Assembly: GCA_002305415.1 (NCBI GenBank) | Contig: DBQX01000080.1 | Coordinates: 1 to 13,411, forward strand | Length of the DNA: 13,411 nt | Source: Actinomycetales bacterium UBA1383 | Lineage (GTDB): Bacteria > Actinomycetota > Actinomycetes > Actinomycetales > Actinomycetaceae | Direction: 5' to 3' | In this document: positions 1 through 7,189 of the stretch, one piece after another | Layout of the letters: the number at the start of each line of letters is the position of its first letter | Position numbering within the stretch: position 1 is the first letter of the stretch | The notes under the pieces: model-generated | What the model was told of the DNA's origin: nothing | The model's database searches: none | The model's input: the letters and a program-made list of their open reading frames with translations, nothing else | Translations under genes and position numbers: made by a program

Positions 1-103
1 GGAGCCTCCCTCACGCCACGGACCCCCACGCGCCCTCAACCACCCCGCCCCGCGTGCCCTCCCACGCACCACCGAGACCCTCCCGCGCCCCGGACGCAGT
101 GAG
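1..103. other. C-rich upstream stretch with no gene seen
   Basis: I see no supportable coding region here. The + strand is strongly C-rich and poor in G over the first 95 bases. Open frames that cross it are shadows of the GH4 gene in other frames. It may be the downstream flank of a gene outside the window. Confidence 0.5.
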
Positions 104-115
104 TAGCGTGTCCCC
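104..115 (+). promoter_or_regulatory. -10-like element for a leaderless GH4 mRNA
   Basis: TAGCGT at 104-109 is followed by 6 nt and then the ATG at 116, the spacing expected if transcription starts on the A of the start codon. There is no Shine-Dalgarno sequence before the ATG and no clear -35 box. The same arrangement recurs at most other transcription units in the window. Confidence 0.5.
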
Positions 116-1660
116 ATGCAGCTCACGATCGTCGGCGGCGGCGGGTTCCGGGTACCGCAGGTGTACCGCGCCCTCGCTGGCGATCTCTCGAGTCCCATTG
201 ACCGCCTTGTCCTCACGGACACCGATTCCCACCGCCTCCAGGCCATCAGGCACGTCATCGCCGGCCTCGCCGGAGGCGCCTCCCTCCCCGAGGTCTGGAC
301 GACGACGGACGCCGCAGCCGCCGTCGACGGCACCGACGTCGTGGTCGTGGCGATCCCCGACACCGCCAACCGGGCTCTGGACGAGGAGATCGCCCTGCGC
401 CACGGACTGCTGGCGCACGAAACAGTCGGGGTGGGAGCGCTCGTCCGCGGGATGCGCACCATCCCGGGCGCCCGGGCCGTTGCGGAGGTGATCGCGGAGC
501 GGGCGCCACGGGCGTGGGTCGTCAACCTCACCCGACCCGCCGGGATGGTCACCCGTGCCCTGCGCGAGTACCTCGGGGACCGGGTGATCGGGGCATGTGA
601 CACCCCGGTCGGCCTGCTGGACCACGTCACAGCGGCCATCCACCACGGGATCGACGACTGTGACTACGTGGGGATCAACCAGCTCGGTTGGCTGCGGTCG
701 ATCATCATCGAGGGCCGCGACGTGCTGCCGGCCCTCCTCGAGGCGGAGGAGACGCTGGCCCGGATCCCGGAGGCGCGGCTGCTGGGCGCGGACGTCGTGG
801 CGTCGCTGGGCGCCCTCCCTCACGAGGGCCTCGCCTGGTACTGCTCCCCGCGCGAGTCGCTGGCGCGCCTCCGGACGCGCGTACGGCGAGCCCGGCCTGA
901 CGCGGAACTGCGGGACTTCTACGACGCCGCCGCCGCCAGCCCCGACCGCGCGGCCGCGCTCTGGCTTGCCCTGATGGAGACTCCCGCGGCGGGCGGTGTG
1001 TCGCCGCGCGCGGACTCCAGCGGGAACGATGCCTCCACGAGACCGAACACGGACAGCAGCGGGAACGATGCCGGCGCAAGGCACCACGTCGACGGCGGGC
1101 GCACCACCGCGGAGGTGCCGCGCCGCCGGGGCGCCGCCCTGCAGCTGGTCACGGCGCTGGCCGGCGGGAATGCGCCCCCCTTCATGATCCTGGGCGTACG
1201 GAATGCCCATGCCGGACGGCGGGCGATCGCGCAGCTCCCGGACGACGCCGTCGTCGAGGTGCCGTGCCTGGTGAGCCGCGACGGTGTACACCCGCGGCCG
1301 GTGGCGCCGGTCTCCGGCGACATGGCGGGCCTGCTGGCCCAGGTCACGGGCAGCGAGGATCTCGTCCTGCACGCGACGGCGGAGAAGGACCCGGTCCTCG
1401 CGGTCCGGGCGCTCGCCTCGCACCCCCTCGTGGACTCCCTCGCGGTGGCGCGAACGGTGCTCGCGGAGTACTGCGCCGCCGACCCGGCAATCGCCGCCGC
1501 CGTGGGCGCGTCGTCCGGGGATTCGGCACCAGTGGATGTGACGCCCCGGGGTGCGGCGGCCCTGGCCGCGTCGTCCGGGGATTCGGCGCCAGTGGGCGCG
1601 GCGCTCCAGGAGGTCACGGCGATGACGACGGCGACACCGGCCGGGCGCAGGACCCGGTGA
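116..1660 (+). CDS. GH4-family NAD-dependent glycosidase (6-phospho-glucosidase-like), divergent
   Basis: 514 residues. The N-terminus has a Rossmann-type GGGGFRVP nucleotide-binding loop, and the protein keeps the GH4 layout: NLTRPAG (137-143), CDTPVG (from C161), INQLGWL (187-193), and a C-terminal half with VVEVPCLV and LASHPLVDSLAVA. GH4 enzymes cleave glycosides, often phosphorylated ones, by an NAD+/Mn2+ redox mechanism in the cytoplasm. The Cys-Asp-x-Pro motif resembles phospho-glycosidase subgroups. Several usual residues differ: Gln189 stands where the metal-ligand His of NHL is normally found, Arg140 replaces the second Asn of NxTNP, and only one Tyr (Y242) remains of the usual aromatic cluster. 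A low-complexity insert (about 289-335) and a repeat-rich C-terminal tail (about 465-514) are extra. The start at 116 fits a leaderless transcript. The family is clear; activity and substrate are uncertain. Confidence 0.75.
   Translation: MQLTIVGGGGFRVPQVYRALAGDLSSPIDRLVLTDTDSHRLQAIRHVIAGLAGGASLPEVWTTTDAAAAVDGTDVVVVAIPDTANRALDEEIALRHGLLAHETVGVGALVRGMRTIPGARAVAEVIAERAPRAWVVNLTRPAGMVTRALREYLGDRVIGACDTPVGLLDHVTAAIHHGIDDCDYVGINQLGWLRSIIIEGRDVLPALLEAEETLARIPEARLLGADVVASLGALPHEGLAWYCSPRESLARLRTRVRRARPDAELRDFYDAAAASPDRAAALWLALMETPAAGGVSPRADSSGNDASTRPNTDSSGNDAGARHHVDGGRTTAEVPRRRGAALQLVTALAGGNAPPFMILGVRNAHAGRRAIAQLPDDAVVEVPCLVSRDGVHPRPVAPVSGDMAGLLAQVTGSEDLVLHATAEKDPVLAVRALASHPLVDSLAVARTVLAEYCAADPAIAAAVGASSGDSAPVDVTPRGAAALAASSGDSAPVGAALQEVTAMTTATPAGRRTR
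1013..1072 (+). repeat. Duplicated DSSGNDA coding repeat inside the GH4 gene
   Basis: Two 21-bp copies, 1013-1033 and 1052-1072, differ only in one Ser codon (TCC versus AGC) and both encode DSSGNDA (residues 300-306 and 313-319). The copies are 39 bp apart, so the frame is kept. They sit in a Ser/Asp/Arg/His-rich segment with no family counterpart that I recognise, likely a disordered loop. Confidence 0.8.
1508..1594 (+). repeat. Duplicated ASSGDSAPV repeat in the GH4 C-terminal tail
   Basis: Two 27-bp copies, 1508-1534 and 1568-1594, are identical except for one synonymous base (GCA versus GCG) and encode ASSGDSAPV at residues 465-473 and 485-493. The spacing is 60 bp, in frame. Near identity at DNA level suggests a recent tandem duplication that lengthened the tail beyond the usual GH4 end. 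Confidence 0.85.
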
Positions 1661-1690
1661 TCGGCGATGCCGTCGGTGCGGCCGCGCACT

Positions 1691-1716
1691 GAGCCGCGGC
1701 TCGCTAGGTTCGTGGC
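1691..1716 (+). promoter_or_regulatory. Promoter of the App1-like gene with an overlapping palindrome
   Basis: TAGGTT at 1705-1710 lies 6 nt before the ATG at 1717, again the leaderless arrangement. Immediately upstream, GAGCCGCGGCTC (1691-1702) is a perfect 12-bp palindrome that would fall between -35 and -10, where a repressor could act. A shorter inverted repeat, GTGCG/CGCAC, is at 1676-1689. No Shine-Dalgarno sequence is present. Confidence 0.45.
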
Positions 1717-2775
1717 ATGGGACTCTCGAGCGGAGCGCGTCTGGAGGATGCGCTGAACACCCGGATCATGCACCGCCGGTGGAAGCGTGGCTGGCGGCCG
1801 GCGGTCGTCGCCTTCACGGGCTACGGGTCGAAGGACTTCGTGCGCGTCCTCGCGCGCGTCCTGATGCAGGACCCCGAGGCGGACTACTCGGACCCGAACG
1901 GCGGCGGGGCCCTCGCCGAGGCGCAGCGGGGCTGGCGGCTGTTCCTCTCGACGCACGTCACCGGCCTGCCCGTCACGATCACCGCCGGGCGCGCCATCAT
2001 CCACACCCGCACCGACAGGGCCGGCTACATCGACGTCATCATCCGGAAGCACGGGCTCAGGCCGGGCTGGCAGGAGGTCACGATCGACCCTGTCGCGGCG
2101 GAGCCCGTGAAGGCGCGCGTCCTGATCGTGTCTCCCGACGCGCGGGTGGGCCTCATCTCCGACATCGACGACACGGTCATGGTCACCTATCTCCCCCGCG
2201 CCCTCATCGCCGCGTGGAACACGTTCGTCCGGCACACGACCACCCGCAAGCCGGTGCCGGGCATGTCCGAGCTGTACGCGACGCTGCGCGAACGCCACCC
2301 CGAGATCCCGGTCTTCTACCTGTCGACCGGCGCCTGGAACGTGGTCCCCACGCTCACCACCTTCCTGCGCACGCACGGCTACCCCGAGGGGCCCATGCTC
2401 ATGACCGACTGGGGGCCCACCAACACCGGGTGGTTCCGCTCGGGCCAGGAACACAAGCGGACGGCGCTGCGCCGCCTCGCCATCGAATTCCCGAAGATCA
2501 AGTGGCTGCTCGTGGGCGACGACGGACAGCACGACCCGGCCATCTACCGCGAGATGGCGCGGGAGCACCCGGAGCACGTGCGCGCCATCCTCATCCGGCA
2601 GCTGAACCCCGTGGAGCAGATCCTGGCCCACGGCACCACCACCGAGCTACCCCACCCGGACGATCCCGCGCCGGACGACCTGGACCGGCCGGTCCCGTTC
2701 CTCGTAGGCTCGGACGGGTACGAGCTGGCGGGCAAGTTGCCGCCGCTCGCGCCGCCGCCTCCCACGCGAGGCTGA
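1717..2775 (+). CDS. App1-family phosphatidate phosphatase (DUF2183 domain)
   Basis: 352 residues. The C-terminal half carries the App1 catalytic domain of the HAD type: LISDIDDTV with the DxDxT nucleophile motif (D149, D151, T153), YLSTGAWNV (201-209), a conserved Lys region EHKRT (K247), and VGDDGQHDPAIY (266-277) for the metal-binding acidic residues. The N-terminal 140 residues form the accessory part seen in bacterial members. Yeast App1 dephosphorylates phosphatidate to diacylglycerol; the substrate of bacterial members is less certain. There is no signal peptide or membrane segment, so it is likely cytoplasmic or peripheral to the membrane. The C-terminus is Pro-rich. It appears to be a single-gene unit, convergent with uxuB, and I see no link to the sugar-acid genes beyond adjacency. 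Confidence 0.85.
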   Translation: MGLSSGARLEDALNTRIMHRRWKRGWRPAVVAFTGYGSKDFVRVLARVLMQDPEADYSDPNGGGALAEAQRGWRLFLSTHVTGLPVTITAGRAIIHTRTDRAGYIDVIIRKHGLRPGWQEVTIDPVAAEPVKARVLIVSPDARVGLISDIDDTVMVTYLPRALIAAWNTFVRHTTTRKPVPGMSELYATLRERHPEIPVFYLSTGAWNVVPTLTTFLRTHGYPEGPMLMTDWGPTNTGWFRSGQEHKRTALRRLAIEFPKIKWLLVGDDGQHDPAIYREMAREHPEHVRAILIRQLNPVEQILAHGTTTELPHPDDPAPDDLDRPVPFLVGSDGYELAGKLPPLAPPPPTRG

Positions 2776-2824
2776 CGGGCGCCCGCGCGTCCGCCACGTG
2801 CCGTCCCGCGCGGAGGGCTCACAC

Positions 2825-2862
2825 AGCGGAGGGCCGGCACCTGGCGGCGCCGGCCCTCCGCT
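2825..2862. terminator. Strong hairpin between convergent App1 gene and uxuB
   Basis: A perfect 14-bp inverted repeat (2825-2838 and 2849-2862, AGCGGAGGGCCGGC and its complement) with a 10-nt loop lies in the 99-bp gap between two convergent genes. No T-tract follows on either strand, which is common for actinobacterial terminators. It could serve both directions. Confidence 0.75.
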
Positions 2863-2874
2863 CGTCGTCGGGGC

Positions 2875-4239
2875 TCAGGAGACGAGGTCCTCCGCGAGCT
2901 CGTTGACGCGCTTCACCACATCGGCGTTGGCCGCGAGGTCGGCGTCCAGCCAGCCGAGGACGTTGTCCACGGTCGAGGCGAGGTCCGCTCCGACGAGCGC
3001 GAGCACGGTGTCCGCCTGGGCGTCCTTCACCGGCGCGCCGTTGCCGCGCAGGTGCTGGATCCACGCGGCGATCGCCCGGAGCGGCCCGTCGGGCAGCCGG
3101 CCCGCAGCCACCTCGGCACGCAGCGCCGGGACGATGCGGACGGGGATCTTCTGCGAACCGTCGGCGGCGATCTGCGCCAGCAGGTGCCGGATCCGGGGGT
3201 TCTCGAAGCGGTCGATCAGCTTGGCGCGGTACTCGTCGGACGGCACGGACAGGTTCGCACCCGCCACGTCCCACCACTCGTTCACCCAGCCGCGCACCAC
3301 GGGGTCGTTGATGGCGTCGGCCACCGTCTCGAAGCCCTTGATCGTGGCGGCGTAGGCCATGAGGGAGTGCGAGCCGTTCAGCATCCAGAGCTTGCGCTCC
3401 TCGAACGGGGTGACGTCGTCGACGATCGTGACGCCCGCCTCCTCCCACGCAGGCCGGCCGGCGATGAAGTTCCCGGAGACAACCCATTCCGCGAACGGCT
3501 CGGTCGGCACCGGCGAGGCGTCGGTGTAGCCGCACGCGGCCTCGACGGCGGCGCGCTCCTCGTCCGTGGTCGCGGGCGTGATCCGGTCCACCATGCAGGT
3601 GGCCCAGGAGACGTTCTCCGCCATCCACTCGGCGAGCGACGGGTCGACGGCGGTGGCGCCGTCGATCACCACGGTCGAGAACGCCTTGCCGTTCTCGGGG
3701 AGGTTGTCGCACGGCAGCACCGTGATACCGCTGGTGACGCCCGCGGCGCGGCGGGCGAGGAAGCCGGAGACCAGCTTCAGCGGAGTCGTGGCGCAGACCG
3801 CGCGCGGGTCCGCCTTCAGCGCCTCGATGTCGGCGGCGACGCGCTCGTTGGCGACGTCAAGGTGGCCGTCGGGGGCGCGCATGTAGCCGGCCTCCGTCAC
3901 CGTGGAGGTGATGACGGCGGTCTCCGGGGCTGCCAGGTAGGCGAGGAAGGCGTCGTTCTCGGTGGACGCGTGGACCTTCGAGAGCGAGGAGATGACCTCG
4001 AACCGGTCACCGGACGCCTCCCGGGTGATGAGGGTGTACAGGCCGTCCTGGGGGGCGAGAGCCTCAGCGGTGTCGGGCCGGCGGCCGGTGAACGCGGCGA
4101 TGCCCCACTCGGCGGCATTCGGCGCGTGCTCCGTGTACCAGGCCTGGTGGGCGCGGGTGAAGTTTCCGATCCCAAGGTGGACCATCTTCACGGGGGCGGC
4201 GGGCCGGCCGAAGCCGGCGCGGGAGAGACGAGGGCTCAT
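2875..4239 (-). CDS. uxuB: D-mannonate oxidoreductase (fructuronate reductase), mannitol dehydrogenase family
   Basis: 454 residues, the usual size of long-chain mannitol dehydrogenase family members. HLGIGNF (21-27) is the nucleotide-binding loop, LPCDNLPENG (175-184) and MVDRITP (216-222) are family signatures, and the catalytic set N179, K283, N288, H291 matches in spacing the Asn/Lys/Asn/His set known from Pseudomonas mannitol 2-dehydrogenase. The enzyme would interconvert D-fructuronate and D-mannonate with NAD(H) in the cytoplasm. Family sequence alone does not separate mannonate, altronate, mannitol or arabinitol substrates; the choice rests on co-transcription with glucuronate isomerase, whose product is fructuronate. 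Its ATG overlaps the uxaC stop as ATGA (4236-4239), so translation is probably coupled; no good Shine-Dalgarno sequence is visible. A hairpin follows 12 nt after the stop. Confidence 0.85.
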   Translation of the reverse strand: MSPRLSRAGFGRPAAPVKMVHLGIGNFTRAHQAWYTEHAPNAAEWGIAAFTGRRPDTAEALAPQDGLYTLITREASGDRFEVISSLSKVHASTENDAFLAYLAAPETAVITSTVTEAGYMRAPDGHLDVANERVAADIEALKADPRAVCATTPLKLVSGFLARRAAGVTSGITVLPCDNLPENGKAFSTVVIDGATAVDPSLAEWMAENVSWATCMVDRITPATTDEERAAVEAACGYTDASPVPTEPFAEWVVSGNFIAGRPAWEEAGVTIVDDVTPFEERKLWMLNGSHSLMAYAATIKGFETVADAINDPVVRGWVNEWWDVAGANLSVPSDEYRAKLIDRFENPRIRHLLAQIAADGSQKIPVRIVPALRAEVAAGRLPDGPLRAIAAWIQHLRGNGAPVKDAQADTVLALVGADLASTVDNVLGWLDADLAANADVVKRVNELAEDLVS

Positions 4240-5651
4240 TTGACTCGGAACGCTTTCTTCGGGTTGGTGACAACGAGGTCGTAGGCGGTGTCCAGGGCCT
4301 CATCCATGGTGAGACGGTGGTCGCCGACGAGGGCCGCGAGGTACGCGGAGTCGACACGGCGGGCCATGTCGTGCCGGGCGGGGATGGAGAGGAGCGCGCG
4401 GGTGTCGTCGATCATGCCCGAGGTCTTGCCGAAGCCGCAGGACTCGGTGACGGCCCGGCGGTAGCGCATGACGGCGTCCGGGGTGTCGATGAACCACCAC
4501 GGGGCACCCACGTACACGCTCGGGTAGAAGGAGGCCATCGGGCCGAGCTCCCGGGAGAAGACCGCCTCGTCCATCGTGAACACCACGAGCTGGAAGTTCG
4601 GGTTGGTGCCGAAGGCGTTCAGCATGGGCTTGAGCGCGTTCACGAATTCGACGTGGATCGGGTAGTCGGTGCCGACGTCGGCGCCGAACTTGGCGAAGGT
4701 CGGCTCGTGGTGGTTGCGGGCCACCGCCGGGTGGATCGTCATCACGAGGCCGTCCTCGGAGGCCATGCGGGCCTGCTCGAAGACGAAGTCGCGGCGGAGC
4801 CGGATTGCGTCCTCCACCGAGATGGTGCCCGCCCGGGCGGCGGCGTACAGCCGCTCGGCCTCGATGGGGTCGAGCTTCTCGGCCTGGGCGTCCGCGTGCG
4901 AGTGGTCCGTGGAGATCGCGCCATTCTCCTTGAAGAACGCGCGCCGGTTCTCCATGGCGGCGATGTAGCCCTTGTAGGTCCCGGTGTCGACGCCGGAGAC
5001 CTCGGCGAGCCGGTCGACATCCGCGTTCCACGTGGGCTTCAGGGGCTCGAGGTACCTGTCCGGGCGGAAGGTCGGGACGACGGCGCGCTGCCAGTCGGCG
5101 TCGGCGGCGACGGCCTGGTGGTAGGCCAGGTCATCGCACGGGTCGTCCGTGGTGGCGATGAACTCGATCCTGAACCGGTCGAACAGCTCCCGCGGCCGGT
5201 ACTCGTCTGTCTTCAGGAGGGCGTCAATCCGGTCGTAGATCTCGTCCGAGGTCTCCTCGGAGGGAACGAGGTCGATTCCGAAGACGTCAGCCAGTTCGGA
5301 CTCGAACCAGAACTTCATCGGGGTGCCGCGGTAGATCTTCCAGTGCGAGCAGAAGATGCGGAAGGCGTTGCGTGCCTGGTCATCGGTGAAGTCCGGCTGT
5401 GCCACCCCGAGGTCCGCGAGGTCCACGCCGTAGGCGTGCAGCAGGCGGTTGATGTAGTGGTCCGGGGTCAGCAGGAGATGCGTGGGGTTCTTGAAGTTCG
5501 GGTTCTCCGCGAACCACTGCGGGGGCACGTGGCCGTGTGGGGAGATGATCGGCAGGTCCTTGACCGACTGGTAGAGCTCGCGGGCGATCTCACGAAGGCC
5601 GGGCTCCGAGGGAAGAAGACGATCGGGATTGACAGAGAGCTTCGTTGCCAT
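4236..5651 (-). CDS. uxaC: Glucuronate isomerase
   Basis: 471 residues, the normal UxaC length. It belongs to the amidohydrolase-like superfamily: PHGHV near the N-terminus gives the metal-site His-x-His (H39, H41), followed by the family features TDDPCDDLAYH, a DHSHAD segment, PAVARNHHEPTFAKFG, and the diagnostic C-terminal block from GFGKTSGMIDDT to LSIPARHDMARR. It isomerises D-glucuronate to D-fructuronate (and usually D-galacturonate to D-tagaturonate) as the entry step of hexuronate catabolism. I chose the ATG at 5651 because a longer in-frame extension to 5840 would run through the divergent larA promoter and start, and because TACGCT lies 6 nt upstream as a leaderless -10. It is the first gene of a two-gene unit with uxuB and is divergent from the LarA gene across 109 bp. 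Confidence 0.92.
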   Translation of the reverse strand: MATKLSVNPDRLLPSEPGLREIARELYQSVKDLPIISPHGHVPPQWFAENPNFKNPTHLLLTPDHYINRLLHAYGVDLADLGVAQPDFTDDQARNAFRIFCSHWKIYRGTPMKFWFESELADVFGIDLVPSEETSDEIYDRIDALLKTDEYRPRELFDRFRIEFIATTDDPCDDLAYHQAVAADADWQRAVVPTFRPDRYLEPLKPTWNADVDRLAEVSGVDTGTYKGYIAAMENRRAFFKENGAISTDHSHADAQAEKLDPIEAERLYAAARAGTISVEDAIRLRRDFVFEQARMASEDGLVMTIHPAVARNHHEPTFAKFGADVGTDYPIHVEFVNALKPMLNAFGTNPNFQLVVFTMDEAVFSRELGPMASFYPSVYVGAPWWFIDTPDAVMRYRRAVTESCGFGKTSGMIDDTRALLSIPARHDMARRVDSAYLAALVGDHRLTMDEALDTAYDLVVTNPKKAFRVK

Positions 5652-5663
5652 GTCCCGAGCGTA
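5652..5663 (-). promoter_or_regulatory. -10-like element for leaderless uxaC-uxuB mRNA
   Basis: On the minus strand TACGCT (5663 down to 5658) is followed by 6 nt and the ATG at 5651. No Shine-Dalgarno sequence is present, so the transcript probably begins at the start codon. No convincing -35 box is visible. Confidence 0.5.
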
Positions 5664-5699
5664 GGCGGTGGCACGGTCGCGACGGGATCGATTGATGAA

Positions 5700-5715
5700 G
5701 GTTGCCCCCTGTTGC
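5700..5715. promoter_or_regulatory. Candidate operator GGTTGCC-N3-TGTTGC between uxaC and larA
   Basis: The 16-bp pattern with 13 fixed bases is repeated exactly, apart from its 3-bp spacer, at 8224-8239 between the regulator gene and larC. Here it lies almost midway between the two predicted start sites, about 46-61 bp upstream of larA and 49-64 bp upstream of uxaC. It is a direct repeat of GTTGC rather than an inverted repeat, so assignment to the LacI protein is inference. Confidence 0.45.
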
Positions 5716-5747
5716 CAATAGCCGCCCCACGGAGCCCGGGAGCGGTC

Positions 5748-5760
5748 CAGAATGGGGCGC
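5748..5760 (+). promoter_or_regulatory. -10-like element for leaderless larA mRNA
   Basis: CAGAAT at 5748-5753 is followed by 7 nt and the ATG at 5761. The earlier in-frame ATG at 5752 overlaps this hexamer, so the later ATG is preferred. No Shine-Dalgarno sequence is present. Confidence 0.5.
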
Positions 5761-7077
5761 ATGAGCGTCACAGCACAGCCCTCTCTCGAAGAACTGGCCG
5801 CCGGATCGATGACGATCGGCGGGCCGGACGGAATCCTCACGCAGGATCAGATCCGCGACCACATCGTGGAGTCCCTCGCCACCCTCCCCTTCGACGGCAA
5901 GTCGGTGGCGCTCGTCGTCCCGGACGCCACCCGGTCGGTGCCGATGCACAAGCTGTTGCCTGCCGTGCACGAGGCGCTGCGAGGGCGGGCCTCGAGGGTG
6001 ACGGTGCTGATCGCCCTGGGCACCCACGCCGCCATGACCGAGGAGCAGATCGGCACGTTCCTGGGTTATGAGCCGGGCGAGATCGAGGCCACCTACCCCG
6101 GCTGGACGGTGCTCAACCACGAGTGGTGGGACGAGGAGAACTGCTTCGCCGATCTCGGTGTCATCTCCGCGGAGGAGGTCACCGAGTACTCCGGCGGCCG
6201 GCTCCACGACGTGCCCATGCACGTCCTCGTCAACCGGCACGTGGTGGAGAACGACATCGCCCTCGTGGTCGGCCCGGTCCTTCCCCACGAGGTCGTGGGG
6301 ATGTCCGGCGGCAACAAGTACTTCTTCCCCGGGCTCTCGGGCCACGACGTCATCGACCTGTCCCACTGGGTGGGGGCCCTCATCTCCTCCTACGAGATCA
6401 TCGGCACCCTCGGCATCACCCCCGTGCGGGCGCTCATCAACGCCGCCACCGACCGCATCCCGTCGGAGAAGTACTGCATCGCGGTGGTCACCGAGGCCGG
6501 TGCGCCCGAGCTGCACTCCGTCTCGGTCGGCACCACCGTCTCCGCGTGGGCCGCGGCCTCCCCGATCGCGGCCGCCAGCCACATCACCTACCTGGACACG
6601 CCGTACAAGCGAGTCCTCTCGATCCTGCCCACGATGTACGACGACATCTGGACCGGAGCCAAGGGCTTCTACAAGATGGAGCCCGTGATCGCGGACGGCG
6701 GCGAGCTGATCATCTACGCCCCGCACATCACCGAGGTCTCGGTCATGCACCCCGGGCTGCGGAAGATCGGCTACCACAACCGCGACTACTACGTGAGGCA
6801 GTGGGAGAAGTTCAAGGACCACCCGTGGGGCGAGCTCGCCCACTCCACGCACCTGCGCGGCATGGGCACCTTCGACGAGGTCGAGGGCGAGAAGAACCGC
6901 GTCACCGTCACCCTCGCCACCTCCATCCCGAAGGAGGAGGTCGAGGCCTTCAACCTCAAGTACATGGACCCGGCCGAGGTGGACATCGCCGCGATGGAGG
7001 CAGACCCGGACACCCTCGTGGTCCACAACGCCGGCGAGGTGCTGCACCGCCTGAAGTCGGATCTCGACCGCGGCTGA
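5761..7077 (+). CDS. larA: LarA-family nickel-pincer-dependent 2-hydroxyacid racemase/epimerase; proposed mannonate/gluconate 2-epimerase
   Basis: 438 residues. The residues that define Lactiplantibacillus plantarum LarA can be placed: PDATRSVP (D55, R58; Lp D72, R75), LGTHAAMT (H89; Lp H108), LPHEVVG (H176; Lp H174), GGNKYFFPG (K186; Lp K184, the lysine covalently attached to the cofactor) and SHW (H202; Lp H200). The 10- and 16-residue spacings from H176 to K186 to H202 are identical to Lp LarA. Between H89 and H176 there are about 21 extra residues, and the sequence differs enough from lactate racemase to suggest another subgroup. LarA enzymes invert C2 of 2-hydroxy acids by hydride transfer to the nickel-pincer nucleotide. 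All cofactor genes (larC, larE, larB) are nearby. Lying beside uxaC-uxuB and in the same neighbourhood as gnd, it most plausibly epimerises D-mannonate to D-gluconate. Lactate or another hydroxy acid remains possible. Confidence 0.85.
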   Translation: MSVTAQPSLEELAAGSMTIGGPDGILTQDQIRDHIVESLATLPFDGKSVALVVPDATRSVPMHKLLPAVHEALRGRASRVTVLIALGTHAAMTEEQIGTFLGYEPGEIEATYPGWTVLNHEWWDEENCFADLGVISAEEVTEYSGGRLHDVPMHVLVNRHVVENDIALVVGPVLPHEVVGMSGGNKYFFPGLSGHDVIDLSHWVGALISSYEIIGTLGITPVRALINAATDRIPSEKYCIAVVTEAGAPELHSVSVGTTVSAWAAASPIAAASHITYLDTPYKRVLSILPTMYDDIWTGAKGFYKMEPVIADGGELIIYAPHITEVSVMHPGLRKIGYHNRDYYVRQWEKFKDHPWGELAHSTHLRGMGTFDEVEGEKNRVTVTLATSIPKEEVEAFNLKYMDPAEVDIAAMEADPDTLVVHNAGEVLHRLKSDLDRG

Positions 7078-7089
7078 CCCCGGCTGACG

Positions 7090-7121
7090 GAAGGCCCCTC
7101 GCCACTCGGCGGGGGGCCTTC
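7090..7121. terminator. Hairpin between convergent larA and lacI-family gene
   Basis: The arms 7090-7103 and 7108-7121 pair over 14 bp with one G-T wobble (outer arm GAAGGCCCC/GGGGCCTTC) and a 4-nt loop. It begins 13 bp after the larA stop. No T-tract follows. It may also end the regulator transcript from the other strand. Confidence 0.75.
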
Positions 7122-7178
7122 GTCCGTCAGGGCTGCCGGGCCTCCGTCAGGGTCTCCGGGCCTCCGTCAGGCTGCGGT
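7121..7178. repeat. Three-copy 20-bp tandem repeat after larA
   Basis: Units start at 7121, 7141 and 7161 and share CCGTCAGG followed in the first two by a CCGGG end; the third unit diverges after about 11 bp. The array lies between the larA hairpin and the regulator stop at 7190. CCGTC also occurs as GACGG on the left side of the hairpin, so the repeats may have arisen from terminator sequence. Confidence 0.7.
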
Positions 7179-7189
7179 GCCGTCGCGTG

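Noticed and set aside
116..1660. GH4 gene as a glucuronidase feeding UxaC
   Set aside because: GH4 does contain alpha-glucuronidases, but the motif here is Cys-Asp-Thr-Pro, closer to phospho-glycosidase subgroups, and a terminator-separated unrelated gene lies between. The link stays unproven.
919..2631. Long minus-strand open frame (570 codons) across GH4 and App1 genes
   Set aside because: It covers two clear plus-strand genes and their intergenic promoter; the translation has no family motifs. High GC content removes stops from antisense frames.
5651..5840. N-terminal extension of uxaC to 5840
   Set aside because: The extension would overlap the larA promoter and start and adds a low-quality Arg-rich sequence not found in the family; the normal length is reached from 5651.
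4317..6071. Very long + strand open frame (584 codons) antisense to uxaC
   Set aside because: It is a shadow of the GC-rich uxaC frame, with a composition of Arg/Val/Gly runs and no recognisable domain, and it runs into larA in another frame.
5761..7077. Simple annotation as lactate racemase
   Set aside because: Nothing in the neighbourhood concerns lactate (no lactate permease or dehydrogenase seen), and the context is uronate and phosphogluconate metabolism. It cannot be excluded, only ranked lower.
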